Positions 20,662-28,806 of a stretch of DNA of 64,000 nt are shown one piece after another. Below the pieces are notes generated by a model. It saw only the letters and a list, made by a program, of their open reading frames with translations. It made no database searches and was not told the DNA's origin. Every line of letters begins with the position of its first letter. Positions within the stretch are counted from its first letter, which is position 1. The position numbers and the translations under genes are program-made. This stretch comes from Limnohabitans planktonicus II-D5 (GTDB taxonomy: Bacteria; Pseudomonadota; Gammaproteobacteria; Burkholderiales; Burkholderiaceae_C), in assembly GCF_001270065.2 (NCBI RefSeq), contig NZ_LFYT02000001.1, positions 310,001-374,000 on the forward strand, given 5' to 3'.

Positions 20662-21575
20662 TGACTCCGTCTCCCTTGTCCGCGTCGTTTGCCCGAGCAC
20701 TTGAGGCCGCGCATGACGCCGCCGGATCACAAAACCACCCGACCAGCACACTGTATGTCGTGGCCACCCCGATTGGCAACCTGGCAGACATCAGCTTGCG
20801 CGCCCTGCACGTCTTGCAAAAGGTCGATGCCGTGGCTTGCGAAGACACGCGCCACACCCAGCAATTGCTGCGCGCTTATGGCCTGGACCGCCCGAATGGG
20901 CAATTGTTGGCAGTGCACCAGCACAACGAAGCCGAAGCCTCTGAAGCCGTCATCACCCGCCTGGCCCAGGGCGAACGCGTGGCGTATGTGAGTGATGCAG
21001 GCACACCCGCCATCAGCGATCCCGGTGCCCGGCTGGTGGCCGCCGTGCGCCGGGCAGGCTACCGTGTGCTGCCCTTGCCTGGGGCCAGCAGCGTGACCAC
21101 CGCACTGAGCGCTTCGGGCATGACGGGCGAAGACGGCTTTGTGTTCAAGGGGTTTTTGCCCAGCAAATCGGGTGAACGCCAGCAAGCGGTGCAAGCCCTG
21201 TCACAGGAAAGCCGCGCCGTGGTGCTGCTCGAAGCACCACACCGCATAGAGGCGCTGGCCACCGCGCTGGCCGTGCTGGGCGATCGGCAGATCACAGTCG
21301 GGCGCGAATTGACCAAGCAATTTGAACAGATTGAAACCCTGAGCGCACACGCGCTGCCCGCTTGGCTGGCCGAAAAACCCGAGCGTTTGCGTGGCGAGTT
21401 TGCGCTGGTGCTGCACGATGCGCCTGTGGCCGCCTCCATGGGCGAGGGCCTGCGCGTGTTGCAGCTGCTGCTGCCCGAGCTACCCCTGAAAACCGCCGTC
21501 AAGCTGGCGGCCGACATCACCGGGGAATCCAAAAACGCACTGTACGAGCAGGCGCTGGCCCTCAAGAACGCTTAA
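20661..21575 (+). CDS. rsmI: 16S rRNA (cytidine1402-2'-O)-methyltransferase
   Basis: 304 residues from a TTG start with GAGGA six bases upstream, inside yraN. Family signatures: VVATPIGNLADISLRAL, CEDTRHTQQLL, VSDAGTPAISDPGARLV and LPGASSVTTALSASG. RsmI 2'-O-methylates C1402 in the decoding centre of 16S rRNA using S-adenosylmethionine. A helical C-terminal domain with KTAVKLAADITGESKNALYE is present. The N-terminal extension of about 30 residues before the first strand fits the TTG start; no later in-frame ATG gives a better one. Confidence 0.93.
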   Translation: MTPSPLSASFARALEAAHDAAGSQNHPTSTLYVVATPIGNLADISLRALHVLQKVDAVACEDTRHTQQLLRAYGLDRPNGQLLAVHQHNEAEASEAVITRLAQGERVAYVSDAGTPAISDPGARLVAAVRRAGYRVLPLPGASSVTTALSASGMTGEDGFVFKGFLPSKSGERQQAVQALSQESRAVVLLEAPHRIEALATALAVLGDRQITVGRELTKQFEQIETLSAHALPAWLAEKPERLRGEFALVLHDAPVAASMGEGLRVLQLLLPELPLKTAVKLAADITGESKNALYEQALALKNA

Positions 21576-21579
21576 TACT

Positions 21580-22503
21580 TCAACGTTTGCGCAGTCCCAG
21601 CCACATCACGGTGGCCACCACCAGCAAAGCGCCCGCCAGCTGCATCATGGCAATCGACTGGCCCAGCAGTGCCCAGGCCAGCACCAAGGCAAACACCGGC
21701 TCCACATTCATGATGGCCGAATTGCCCACGACGCCCAGCTTGGGCAGCACGGTGAACATGATGGTGAAGGCCGTGCCATACAGGAACGTCAACAGCCCCA
21801 AGCCCCACCAGCCTGCGCTGGCTGTGGGCAGATGCAGGCCCGTTTGGGTCAGGACCACCACCAGGGCCAGCACCGCCACCGTGCCCATGGTGGTGAAGGT
21901 GCGCAAGCGGCCATCCACATCCGCCGCTTCATGCTGGGTCAGCACCAGGGCCAGGCCAAAGGTGGCGGACGCCGCCAGCGCAAAGGCCACACCCACCCCG
22001 ATTTGCCCCCATTGCTGCGCTGCACCCAAGCCTGATGCCGCGCCCAGCACGTCCAGCGCCAAAGCCAAACCCAGGAACAACACAGGCATGGCCAGCAAGA
22101 CGGCGCGCTCAGGGCGGTGACCGTACAAAAGCCGCGCCCACAGGGCCGTGGCCAGCGGGTAGGTGTTAAACGCCAGCAAAGCCAGCGCCACCGGCAAACG
22201 CGCCACTGACGAATACAGACAGACGCTTTGCACAGCAATCAGGCCGCCGATGAGCAGCAGGAATTTTCTTTGCCGTGAATTGACCTGGAGCACCACTTTT
22301 TGCTGCCAGAGGATGAGCGCAACGACCAGGGCGGTGACGGTGCTGCGAAAGGTGACGGCAGTGACCACATCCACGCCATGGTTGAAGGCGGTACGGGCTG
22401 CCACATGGTTGGCCCCCATCATGAAGGCAATCAACAACAGTGTCAGAAAACCCGTCAGGGTCAAGGAAGGAAGGGGGAGAGAGGGGGAGGGTTGCGACGA
22501 CAT
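21580..22503 (-). CDS. EamA/DMT-family membrane transporter
   Basis: 307 residues with about ten hydrophobic segments in two EamA halves. GANHVAARTAFNHG in the first half and NVEPVFALVLAWALLGQ in the second are typical of the drug/metabolite transporter superfamily. The family exports small metabolites or drugs through the inner membrane; the substrate is unknown. It is convergent with rsmI, four bases apart. Confidence 0.88.
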   Translation of the reverse strand: MSSQPSPSLPLPSLTLTGFLTLLLIAFMMGANHVAARTAFNHGVDVVTAVTFRSTVTALVVALILWQQKVVLQVNSRQRKFLLLIGGLIAVQSVCLYSSVARLPVALALLAFNTYPLATALWARLLYGHRPERAVLLAMPVLFLGLALALDVLGAASGLGAAQQWGQIGVGVAFALAASATFGLALVLTQHEAADVDGRLRTFTTMGTVAVLALVVVLTQTGLHLPTASAGWWGLGLLTFLYGTAFTIMFTVLPKLGVVGNSAIMNVEPVFALVLAWALLGQSIAMMQLAGALLVVATVMWLGLRKR

Positions 22504-22567
22504 GGGGGCAATTTACCGCCCCATTCGCCGCCTGGATGACATGAAAGCGACTTGGACCTGAAAAACT

Positions 22568-22729
22568 TCAGGCACCGACCAGATCCTTGTGGCTGCGCTT
22601 GTTTTTCAGGCGCTGCGCGCGGTCCATCGCATCCTTGAGCTCATCACGTTTGATGTCATTGAGGGTTTTGAAATACAAAACACCCAGCACCAAGGAAACC
22701 ACCAACGCGACAATCAACGAAAACAACAT
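22568..22729 (-). CDS. Small single-span membrane protein
   Basis: 53 residues from ATG 22729 (MLFSLIVALVV), chosen because AGGAG lies seven bases upstream. A single hydrophobic helix (about 2-20) is followed by a highly charged K/R/D/E-rich tail (KRDELKDAMDRAQRLKNKRS). I do not recognise the family. The good ribosome-binding site and compositional contrast suggest a real gene of unknown function. Confidence 0.6.
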   Translation of the reverse strand: MLFSLIVALVVSLVLGVLYFKTLNDIKRDELKDAMDRAQRLKNKRSHKDLVGA

Positions 22730-22852
22730 TTCAATCTCCTGCAATACCAAAGACTTCATAAAAAAGCCATGGGTGAATTATCAGAGAAATCAAATTGAAT
22801 GCTTCTTAAATAATATTTGTCAGTTATTAAATACTATTAAAGATTCCTCTCC

Positions 22853-23869
22853 TCAATTTCTTGCGGGGTAGAGACCCAAGCCACGCGCATGCAGCCGGCT
22901 GATGCCCAGTAAAGCGTCTGTAAATGGTGTGGGCAAGTCGGTCAGCTGACCCAATTCACGAACAGCCCCCACCAAAGCATCCAGCTCGACCGGTTTGCCT
23001 GCTTTGACATCTTGCAGCATCGACGTGCGAAACGCCCCCAGCTTGCGCGTAACCACATGGCGGTCTTCGGGTTGCTGCTCGATCGGGATGCCGATGTTCG
23101 CCCCAATGGCCTTGGCTTCGAGCATGACACTGGAGATGAAGGCGCGCACCAGAGGATCGTCCATGATCAGGTCGGTCGTGGCCCCGGTTATGGCACTGAC
23201 CGGGTTGACGGTCATATTGCCCCAGAGCTTGTACCAGATGTCTTTTTGAATCTGTGGCGACAGCGTGGCCTTGAATCCGGCCTGTTGCAACAAGGCCGTC
23301 AAGGCCTGCGCCCTGGGCGTCACTTGGCCCGATGGTTCGCCCACGATCAGGCCGTCGCCAAAGTGGTGGCGAATCACGCCGGGTGCATCGACCGAGCAGC
23401 TGGCATGCACCACGCAGCCGATGATGTGTTGATCTGGCAAGGCTCGGGCAATGATGCCTTCGGGGTCCACGCTGTTCAGAGATCGGCCCGCCACCGGGCC
23501 GCCAAAGCCTTGTAAAAACCACCAGGGCACACCATTCATGGCCGTCAGGACCACCGTGTTCGGGCCTATCAGCGGGCCCACCTGCTCGGCCACTGAGGCC
23601 AATGCAGGGGCCTTGACGGAGATGACCACGAGGTCCTGCACACCCATTGCTGCGGCGTCGTTGGACGCCTTCACGGGCACAGTGTGCAGCGTGCCCCCCT
23701 GGTGCAGTTGCAGACCGTTCTTTTGCAGCGCACTCAAGGTCTCGCCCCGCGCCAGGACGCTCAATTGCGCACCCGCTTGCGCCAGGTGCACCCCCATCCA
23801 GCCACCAATGGCACCTGCGCCCACGATGGCGATCTTTTGGTATGTCATGTCGTTCTTGATTGAATTCAT
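22853..23869 (-). CDS. 2-dehydropantoate 2-reductase (ketopantoate reductase) family
   Basis: 338 residues from ATG 23869, whose ATGA overlaps the stop of the upstream aldolase gene. N-terminal NAD(P) motif IAIVGAGAIGGWMG, then LVVISVKAPA and LTAMNGVPWW. The C-terminal ApbA_C domain has the catalytic-region K in DIWYKLWGNMTVNP and the ETSMLQD-like segment RTSMLQDVKAGKPVELD. PanE reduces ketopantoate to pantoate in CoA synthesis. Paralogues occur in catabolic clusters with other substrates. Here it is coupled to a class II aldolase, which argues for a catabolic role rather than pantothenate synthesis, but this is inference. Confidence 0.85.
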   Translation of the reverse strand: MNSIKNDMTYQKIAIVGAGAIGGWMGVHLAQAGAQLSVLARGETLSALQKNGLQLHQGGTLHTVPVKASNDAAAMGVQDLVVISVKAPALASVAEQVGPLIGPNTVVLTAMNGVPWWFLQGFGGPVAGRSLNSVDPEGIIARALPDQHIIGCVVHASCSVDAPGVIRHHFGDGLIVGEPSGQVTPRAQALTALLQQAGFKATLSPQIQKDIWYKLWGNMTVNPVSAITGATTDLIMDDPLVRAFISSVMLEAKAIGANIGIPIEQQPEDRHVVTRKLGAFRTSMLQDVKAGKPVELDALVGAVRELGQLTDLPTPFTDALLGISRLHARGLGLYPARN

Positions 23870-24654
23870 ACGCGCCACCCTGTGTCGATGCGGTCCACCT
23901 GACGCACCAAGGCGTCAAACACGTCTTGCCCTGCCCCGTGGTTGGGGTTGAACTGCAGCGCATCGCGCGTGCATTTGGCTGCAATGGCTTCGGACACGGC
24001 AATGGGCTGGCCCATGCTCAGCGTGGCCATCTGGATTTCGCAGGCACGCTGCAAGGTCCACAAAATGGCGAATGTCTGCGCCAGCGTTTGTCCCCAGGTC
24101 AGCAGTCCATGATTACGCAGGATCACGGCAGGCTTATTGCCGATGCTCTGCAGCACTCGGGGCCCCTCTTCGGCATGGATGGTGATGCCTTCAAAGTCGT
24201 GATAAGCCACCATGTCGTGCAACTGGGCCGAGTAGAAGTTGCTTGGCGATAAGCCGTCCTTCAAGCACGCGACCGCCACGCCTGCCGTGGTGTGTGTGTG
24301 CATCACGCAGTGCGCGCCCTCGATGCCTAAGTGCAGCGTGGCGTGCACCACGAAACCGGCCGGGTTCACCTTGTGAGGCGAGCCGTCCAGCACCTCGCCT
24401 TGCATGTTGATCTTGACCAGGTTGCTGGCTGTGACCTCGCTGTAGTGCAGGCCAAAGGGGTTGATCAAGAATTGCTTGTCGCCACCCGTCACGCTGTCGG
24501 GCAGGCGCAGCGTGATGTGGTTGTAGATCATCTCGGTCCAGCCGAGCATGGCGAACACGCGGTAGCAGCTGGCCAGCTGGAGCCGTGCCTGCCATTCGTC
24601 CGGGTGTACCCCCGCTTGCAGCGAAGGCACCACGGCTTGGGAGGATGGAAACAT
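23866..24654 (-). CDS. Class II aldolase/adducin family protein
   Basis: 262 residues from ATG 24654, with AGGAG seven bases upstream. Metal-binding histidines are visible in VMHTHTTAG and LRNHGLLTWG, and the N-terminal YNHITLRLP motif is present. The family includes fuculose-phosphate aldolase, methylthioribulose dehydratase and OtnC-like proteins. The substrate is not determined. The gene is translationally coupled to the reductase (ATGA overlap) and follows the hpa genes after a 102-bp gap, so it may be an extension of that operon or a separate two-gene unit. Confidence 0.85.
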   Translation of the reverse strand: MFPSSQAVVPSLQAGVHPDEWQARLQLASCYRVFAMLGWTEMIYNHITLRLPDSVTGGDKQFLINPFGLHYSEVTASNLVKINMQGEVLDGSPHKVNPAGFVVHATLHLGIEGAHCVMHTHTTAGVAVACLKDGLSPSNFYSAQLHDMVAYHDFEGITIHAEEGPRVLQSIGNKPAVILRNHGLLTWGQTLAQTFAILWTLQRACEIQMATLSMGQPIAVSEAIAAKCTRDALQFNPNHGAGQDVFDALVRQVDRIDTGWRV

Positions 24655-24756
24655 CGTGATCTCCTGAATGGGGGCCAAAACCCCTTTGTTGATTGAGTCG
24701 CGTGGCAGAAATTAGCCGGACAATTAATTGGGATCTGACCCCCATTAAATGTGCAT

Positions 24757-25572
24757 TCAGTAGCTTGCACCTTTCACTGAGACGGCTGCGGTGATTTCGG
24801 TTTTGAAGTGTGCGGCCAAATCGCTGGTGTGGCGCATCAGGATTTGGGTGTCCAGACCCACAGCGACGAACACCGCTCCCAGCTGCAGGTACTGCGCGGC
24901 CAGCTGCCTGTCGGGCGAGAGGATGCCCGGGGCTTTGCCTGCTTTCAGAATGCGGGCAATCGCATCGGCTATTGCGGCCTGCACATCGGGGTGAGCCGCA
25001 TTGCCCACATGGCCCATCGAGGCCGAGAGGTCCGCCGGGCCGATGAACACGCCGTCCACACCGGGGGTGGCGGCAATGGCGTCCAGGTTTTTCAGGGCTT
25101 CGCGCGATTCGACCTGCACGAGCAAGCAGACCTCGTCGTTGGCACGCTTGAAGTAATCCGGGTAATGGCCCCAGCGCGATGCACGCGCCCCGGCCATGCC
25201 GCGCACTCCACCCTGGCCATCGTCCTGTGGATAGCGCATGGCCTGCACCAGTTGCGCCGCCTGCTCGGGTGTGTCGACCATGGGCACCAGGATGTTTTGT
25301 GCCCCAAGGTCCAGGTATTGCTTGATGAGCGCAGTGTCCCCCACCGGCACGCGGGCCACCGCGTGACTGGCGGGGTAGGCGGCAAGGGTTTGCAGCTGAG
25401 CCTGGATGCTGCGCAGATCGTTGGGCGCATGTTCGCCGTCAATGACCAACCAGTCGAATCCGGCCAACGCGCAGATTTCCGCGGTGTAGGCATTGGCCAA
25501 GCCCATCCACAACCCGATCTGGGAACGGCGCTCGCGCAGGGCTTGTTTGAAGGTATTCACAGGGGTATGCAT
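24757..25572 (-). CDS. hpaI: 4-hydroxy-2-oxoheptanedioate aldolase
   Basis: 271 residues, a full HpcH/HpaI class II pyruvate aldolase. Signatures: IDGEHAPND near 45, ILVPMVDTPEQA, VQVESREAL (metal-binding Glu) and FIGPADLSASMG (metal-binding Asp). It cleaves 4-hydroxy-2-oxoheptane-1,7-dioate to pyruvate and succinic semialdehyde, the last step of homoprotocatechuate meta-cleavage. It lies 11 bp after hpaH, as expected for one operon. Confidence 0.93.
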   Translation of the reverse strand: MHTPVNTFKQALRERRSQIGLWMGLANAYTAEICALAGFDWLVIDGEHAPNDLRSIQAQLQTLAAYPASHAVARVPVGDTALIKQYLDLGAQNILVPMVDTPEQAAQLVQAMRYPQDDGQGGVRGMAGARASRWGHYPDYFKRANDEVCLLVQVESREALKNLDAIAATPGVDGVFIGPADLSASMGHVGNAAHPDVQAAIADAIARILKAGKAPGILSPDRQLAAQYLQLGAVFVAVGLDTQILMRHTSDLAAHFKTEITAAVSVKGASY

Positions 25573-25583
25573 GGGTGCACCTT

Positions 25584-26399
25584 TCAGACGAATCGGAATT
25601 GAAGTTTGCCCAGCGGTCCGTAGTCCGCATCGAACACATCGCCCACTTTGGCTGGAGCAGGTTTGGTGAACGAACCCGCAAGCACGATTTCACCAGCCTG
25701 CAGGTGTTCCCCCCAAGGTGCCAGCTTGTTGGCCAGCCAAGCGATGCCCACGGCCGGGTGACCTTGCACGCCCGCAGCCAGACCCGTTTCTTCGACCACG
25801 CCGTTTTGGCGCAGCACCGCACCGCACCAGGGCAGATCGGTGGTCAAGGGATCGACCCGATTGGCCCCCAGCACGATGCCCGCGTTGGCGGCGTTGTCGC
25901 TGATGGTGTCGAACACCTTGCGCATCACCTGGGTGTGGCGGTCAAACTGCTCGATGCGCGAATCGATGATCTCAATCGCAGGCGTCACGTACTCGGTGGC
26001 TTCGAGCACTTGCTCCACGGTCACGTTGGGGCCGCGCAGTTCTTTTTTGAGGACGAAGGCCAGCTCCACCTCGACACGCGGGGCGATGAAGTTTTTGTGC
26101 GGGATGTCCAGCACTTGGCCGGGCGTGCAGGTGTAGCGCATGTTGTCGAGCAGCGTTCCGTAATCAGGCTCATCGATCTGGCTGGACACCTGCATGGCGC
26201 GGCTGGTCAGGCCAATCTTGTGGCCAATCATGGTGCGCCCCTCGGCAAACTTGATGGCCATCCATGCGCGGTTGATGCGGTAACCGTCTTCGATGGTCAT
26301 GCCCGGATAGCGCTTGGAAAAGTGCTCGATCTGCACCCGGGATTTTTCGGACTGGTTCAGCTCGTGGGCGAGCTGCTGGATCAAAGTGTTGTCAAACAT
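25584..26399 (-). CDS. hpaH: 2-oxohept-4-ene-1,7-dioate hydratase
   Basis: 271 residues of the MhpD/HpaH hydratase family (fumarylacetoacetase-like fold). Seen: [45 protein letters not shown] (metal-binding Glu pair) and [13 protein letters not shown]. The enzyme adds water to the double bond before HpaI cleavage. It is upstream of hpaI in the same operon. Confidence 0.93.
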   Translation of the reverse strand: MFDNTLIQQLAHELNQSEKSRVQIEHFSKRYPGMTIEDGYRINRAWMAIKFAEGRTMIGHKIGLTSRAMQVSSQIDEPDYGTLLDNMRYTCTPGQVLDIPHKNFIAPRVEVELAFVLKKELRGPNVTVEQVLEATEYVTPAIEIIDSRIEQFDRHTQVMRKVFDTISDNAANAGIVLGANRVDPLTTDLPWCGAVLRQNGVVEETGLAAGVQGHPAVGIAWLANKLAPWGEHLQAGEIVLAGSFTKPAPAKVGDVFDADYGPLGKLQFRFV

Positions 26400-26552
26400 G
26401 GTGTTGAAATTCCTTTTGAGATGGATTGCCCCGCTCCGCCACGTCGCTGCGCACCTCGCGGCTAAAGGCTGCTCCTTGCCATGACGCAGTCCTTAGCCAC
26501 GTCATCGCGAGAGAAGCGCGGCGATCCAGTGTGGAACGAGGCACGGTGCAGT

Positions 26553-27005
26553 TCATTTCTGAAACAGCGGATGGATGTTGCTGTGCTTGGCGTCGAACAC
26601 CTCGGGCCCGACGTCGATCTGCAGCGTGATGCCGATATGGCGCTGAACCATCACGGGCGCAAAGAAGGCCTTGGCCACTTCCACCAGGGTTTGCCCGGCG
26701 CGTTGCTGTGTGGCCTCGCTGCGGCCACGCCCCATGCGCACATTCAGGTAAACAAAGGCGTAGTCGCCCGAACCCCCATGGGGGTTTTGCTCATGCAACC
26801 CTGCCGCTTTGCCTGCCGCGCCGCCATCGGCCACGGCGTAATGCGGCGCTGGGTAAGCCAGCACACGCGTGCCACCGGTCGGAAAGACCTGCTTGCCTGC
26901 TTCGTCCTGCACGGTGAGCATGGCGTCCGCCATCTGGCGGCACAGGGTCGTCATGTTGACTTCAGCGTCCAACTGGCCGGTGTAGAGGATCACAAGGTGG
27001 GGCAT
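26553..27005 (-). CDS. hpaF: 5-carboxymethyl-2-hydroxymuconate delta-isomerase
   Basis: 150 residues from ATG 27005 (MPHLVILYTG). The Pro after Met is the catalytic base of the tautomerase-like CHMI fold. The internal segment FVYLNVRMGRGRSEATQQ is family-typical. It isomerises the ring-cleavage product for decarboxylation by HpaG. A REP pair lies between its start and the hpaD stop. The 153-bp gap to hpaH is larger than elsewhere in the cluster and contains no gene. Confidence 0.9.
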   Translation of the reverse strand: MPHLVILYTGQLDAEVNMTTLCRQMADAMLTVQDEAGKQVFPTGGTRVLAYPAPHYAVADGGAAGKAAGLHEQNPHGGSGDYAFVYLNVRMGRGRSEATQQRAGQTLVEVAKAFFAPVMVQRHIGITLQIDVGPEVFDAKHSNIHPLFQK

Positions 27006-27017
27006 GGTCTTGTCTTG

Positions 27018-27090
27018 GTAGGTCGGACCTTCAGGTCCGACATTGGTGGTTTGGCAAAGGTCCATGTCGGGGCTGAAGCCGCCGACCTAC
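27018..27090. repeat. REP inverted pair inside the hpa operon
   Basis: Left hairpin: GTAG, GTCGG-ACCT, loop TC, AGGT-CCGAC (27018-27041), a perfect 9-bp stem without bulge. Right hairpin, inverted (27066-27090): GTAG-GTCGG-C-GGCT-TC-AGCC-CCGAC when read on the minus strand. Both keep the GTAG head and the GTCGG/CCGAC lower stem of the other REPs, with new upper-stem pairs. It sits between hpaD and hpaF. Confidence 0.85.
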
Positions 27091-27099
27091 AGGGAAGGT

Positions 27100-28026
27100 T
27101 CATAACCTCGTGCTCACAGCCGTGTATCCCTGCGCGCTGCTGGCCTGCGCTGCCGGGATGTGCTCGCCTTTTTGGGGTGTCACTTCAAAAATCGCGTTGA
27201 GCTGGCCCGTGCCGCTGGCCCCGAAATACGGGGTCACCATGTCCACCGCGCCGTCGTAATCTGTCCAACCCAGGGCCCCCATCAGCATGGCGGTGTCGTG
27301 CATGAAACCTTCGCCATGGCCCTTGCTGGCATATTCGGGCAGCATCTCGCAAAAGGCCTTCCACTCGCGCTGGTCCCACATGCGCAGCACCTGCTCGTCG
27401 AGTTTTTCAAGGAAGGGGCTCCAGATCTTGTGGGCAAACTCCGGCGCGAGGCCGTTTTGTGCAAAGCGGTGGCTCAGACTGCCACTGGCCAAAAACGCCA
27501 CCTTGCCGTCATAGTGTTTTTCGACCGCCTCACGCATGGCCCAACCTAGACGGGCGCTGTCGCTCAGGTAATGCGAAGTGCACAAAGCCGAGACCGAGAT
27601 CACCTTGAAGTGCTGGTCAGCGTTCATGTAGCGCAGTGGCACCAGCGTGCCGTATTCGGGCTGCAAAGTGGTGGCGTCGTGCGCCAGGGTTTCCACGCCG
27701 TAGTCGTTGGCCACTTGGGCCAGCAAGTGCCCCAGCGCCGGGTTGCCCGGCGACTCAAAGGTCATGTTGCTGATGAAGTGCGGCAACTCGTTGCTGGTGT
27801 ACACACCCTTGAAGTGCTGCCCACAGTTGATGTGGTAGCCGGCATTGACCAGCCAGTGCGTGTCAAACACCACCAAGGTGTCGACCCCCATGGTGCGGCA
27901 GCGGCGGCTGATTTCCTGATGGCCATCGATGGCGCTTTGGCGCGTGCCAAAACGCGGCCCGGGAATTTCGCTCAGGTACATGCTGGGCACGTGGGTGATT
28001 TTGGCGGCGAGGGCGAGTTGTCCCAT
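27100..28026 (-). CDS. hpaD: 3,4-dihydroxyphenylacetate 2,3-dioxygenase
   Basis: 308 residues of the LigB-type extradiol dioxygenase superfamily. Seen: KITHVPSMYLSE (metal His), VVFDTHWLVNAGYH, PEYGTLVPLRYMN and LASGSLSHRF. The Fe(II) enzyme opens the homoprotocatechuate ring to 5-carboxymethyl-2-hydroxymuconate semialdehyde. It is flanked by vapC upstream and hpaF downstream on the same strand. Confidence 0.93.
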   Translation of the reverse strand: MGQLALAAKITHVPSMYLSEIPGPRFGTRQSAIDGHQEISRRCRTMGVDTLVVFDTHWLVNAGYHINCGQHFKGVYTSNELPHFISNMTFESPGNPALGHLLAQVANDYGVETLAHDATTLQPEYGTLVPLRYMNADQHFKVISVSALCTSHYLSDSARLGWAMREAVEKHYDGKVAFLASGSLSHRFAQNGLAPEFAHKIWSPFLEKLDEQVLRMWDQREWKAFCEMLPEYASKGHGEGFMHDTAMLMGALGWTDYDGAVDMVTPYFGASGTGQLNAIFEVTPQKGEHIPAAQASSAQGYTAVSTRL

Positions 28027-28063
28027 GGGGTGTCCTGGTGATGCGTGTGCGGGTGGGGGAGGG

Positions 28064-28459
28064 TCAGGGACTGATCAGGTCAATGTCCGGGAAGTATCTG
28101 CGGTAGCGGCCTGCATCGCGGGTCAGCAAGCGATAGCCCTCGGCTTGGGCATGCGCACCAATGAAAAAATCGGGCAGGACGCCGTTTTTGGTGCCGCCGC
28201 GTTGGCGGTAGGACCTGAACGCCTGGGCCGCCAATTGCGCAGTTGTCCGCGTCAAGTCAAGAACTTGCACGCCCAGCTTTTGCAAAAAAGCATCGATGTG
28301 CGGGCCTGCTGTGTTATGTGTGTGCAGTTCGGCGTAGACCACAAAGTTGGTCACGATTTGCTGGTTTTGGGCTTTGATCAGCTCTCGCAGCGACCAGTCC
28401 AGCCAAATCGGATCTTCATGGATGACGTCCACAAAAACATTGGTATCCACCAGGATCAT
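28064..28459 (-). CDS. PIN-domain toxin, VapC-like
   Basis: 131 residues from ATG 28459, whose ATGA overlaps the antitoxin stop. PIN-domain acidic residues are visible in MILVDTNVF (D5), NFVVYAELH (Glu), GVLPDFFIGAHA (Asp) and LLTRDAGRY (Asp). VapC toxins are ribonucleases, usually cutting tRNA or rRNA, and are held inactive by their partner. The pair lies inside the hpa operon between hpaE and hpaD. Confidence 0.88.
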   Translation of the reverse strand: MILVDTNVFVDVIHEDPIWLDWSLRELIKAQNQQIVTNFVVYAELHTHNTAGPHIDAFLQKLGVQVLDLTRTTAQLAAQAFRSYRQRGGTKNGVLPDFFIGAHAQAEGYRLLTRDAGRYRRYFPDIDLISP

Positions 28460-28731
28460 GGCTGATTCCAATCATCGCCACGCGTCATGCGCATCAGTTC
28501 TTCCGTGCTCATGCCGTCTTTGGCGATGCCAATGAACTGCCGAATCGGGTCGTCTGGCGCGAGGAATGACAAGTCAGGCTCGGGCACCGCACGCGCAGGG
28601 GTCGTCGATTTGGCCGCCACCAAATACTCGGCGAGGGCTTCTTGCACGACGTGAGACTTGCTCAGCTTGCGCGCAGCGCAATACTGGGTCAGTTCACGTT
28701 CAACGGTTTCAGGCAGGCGGACAGACAACAT
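28456..28731 (-). CDS. Ribbon-helix-helix antitoxin, VapB-like
   Basis: 91 residues. An N-terminal ribbon-helix-helix (MLSVRLPETVEREL then KSHVVQEALAEYL) binds DNA. The C-terminal tail, with FIGIAKDGMSTEELMRMTRGDDW, is typical of the toxin-binding part. Translational coupling to the PIN gene by a four-base overlap and an upstream palindrome support an autoregulated toxin-antitoxin unit. Confidence 0.88.
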   Translation of the reverse strand: MLSVRLPETVERELTQYCAARKLSKSHVVQEALAEYLVAAKSTTPARAVPEPDLSFLAPDDPIRQFIGIAKDGMSTEELMRMTRGDDWNQP

Positions 28732-28743
28732 GGCTCACTCCTT

Positions 28744-28806
28744 GTCATACACATTCAAAATGAATGTATGACATCAAGTATGACAGATGGAGGGAATTTG
28801 TCATAC
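28744..28806. promoter_or_regulatory. Candidate vapBC operator
   Basis: An imperfect palindrome GTCATACACATTC-AAAAT-GAATGTATGAC (28744-28772) lies 12 bp upstream of the antitoxin start. Two more GTATGAC/GTCATAC half-sites occur at about 28778-28784 and 28800-28806, the last overlapping the hpaE stop codon. This is the expected layout for ribbon-helix-helix autorepression; binding is inferred. Confidence 0.65.
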
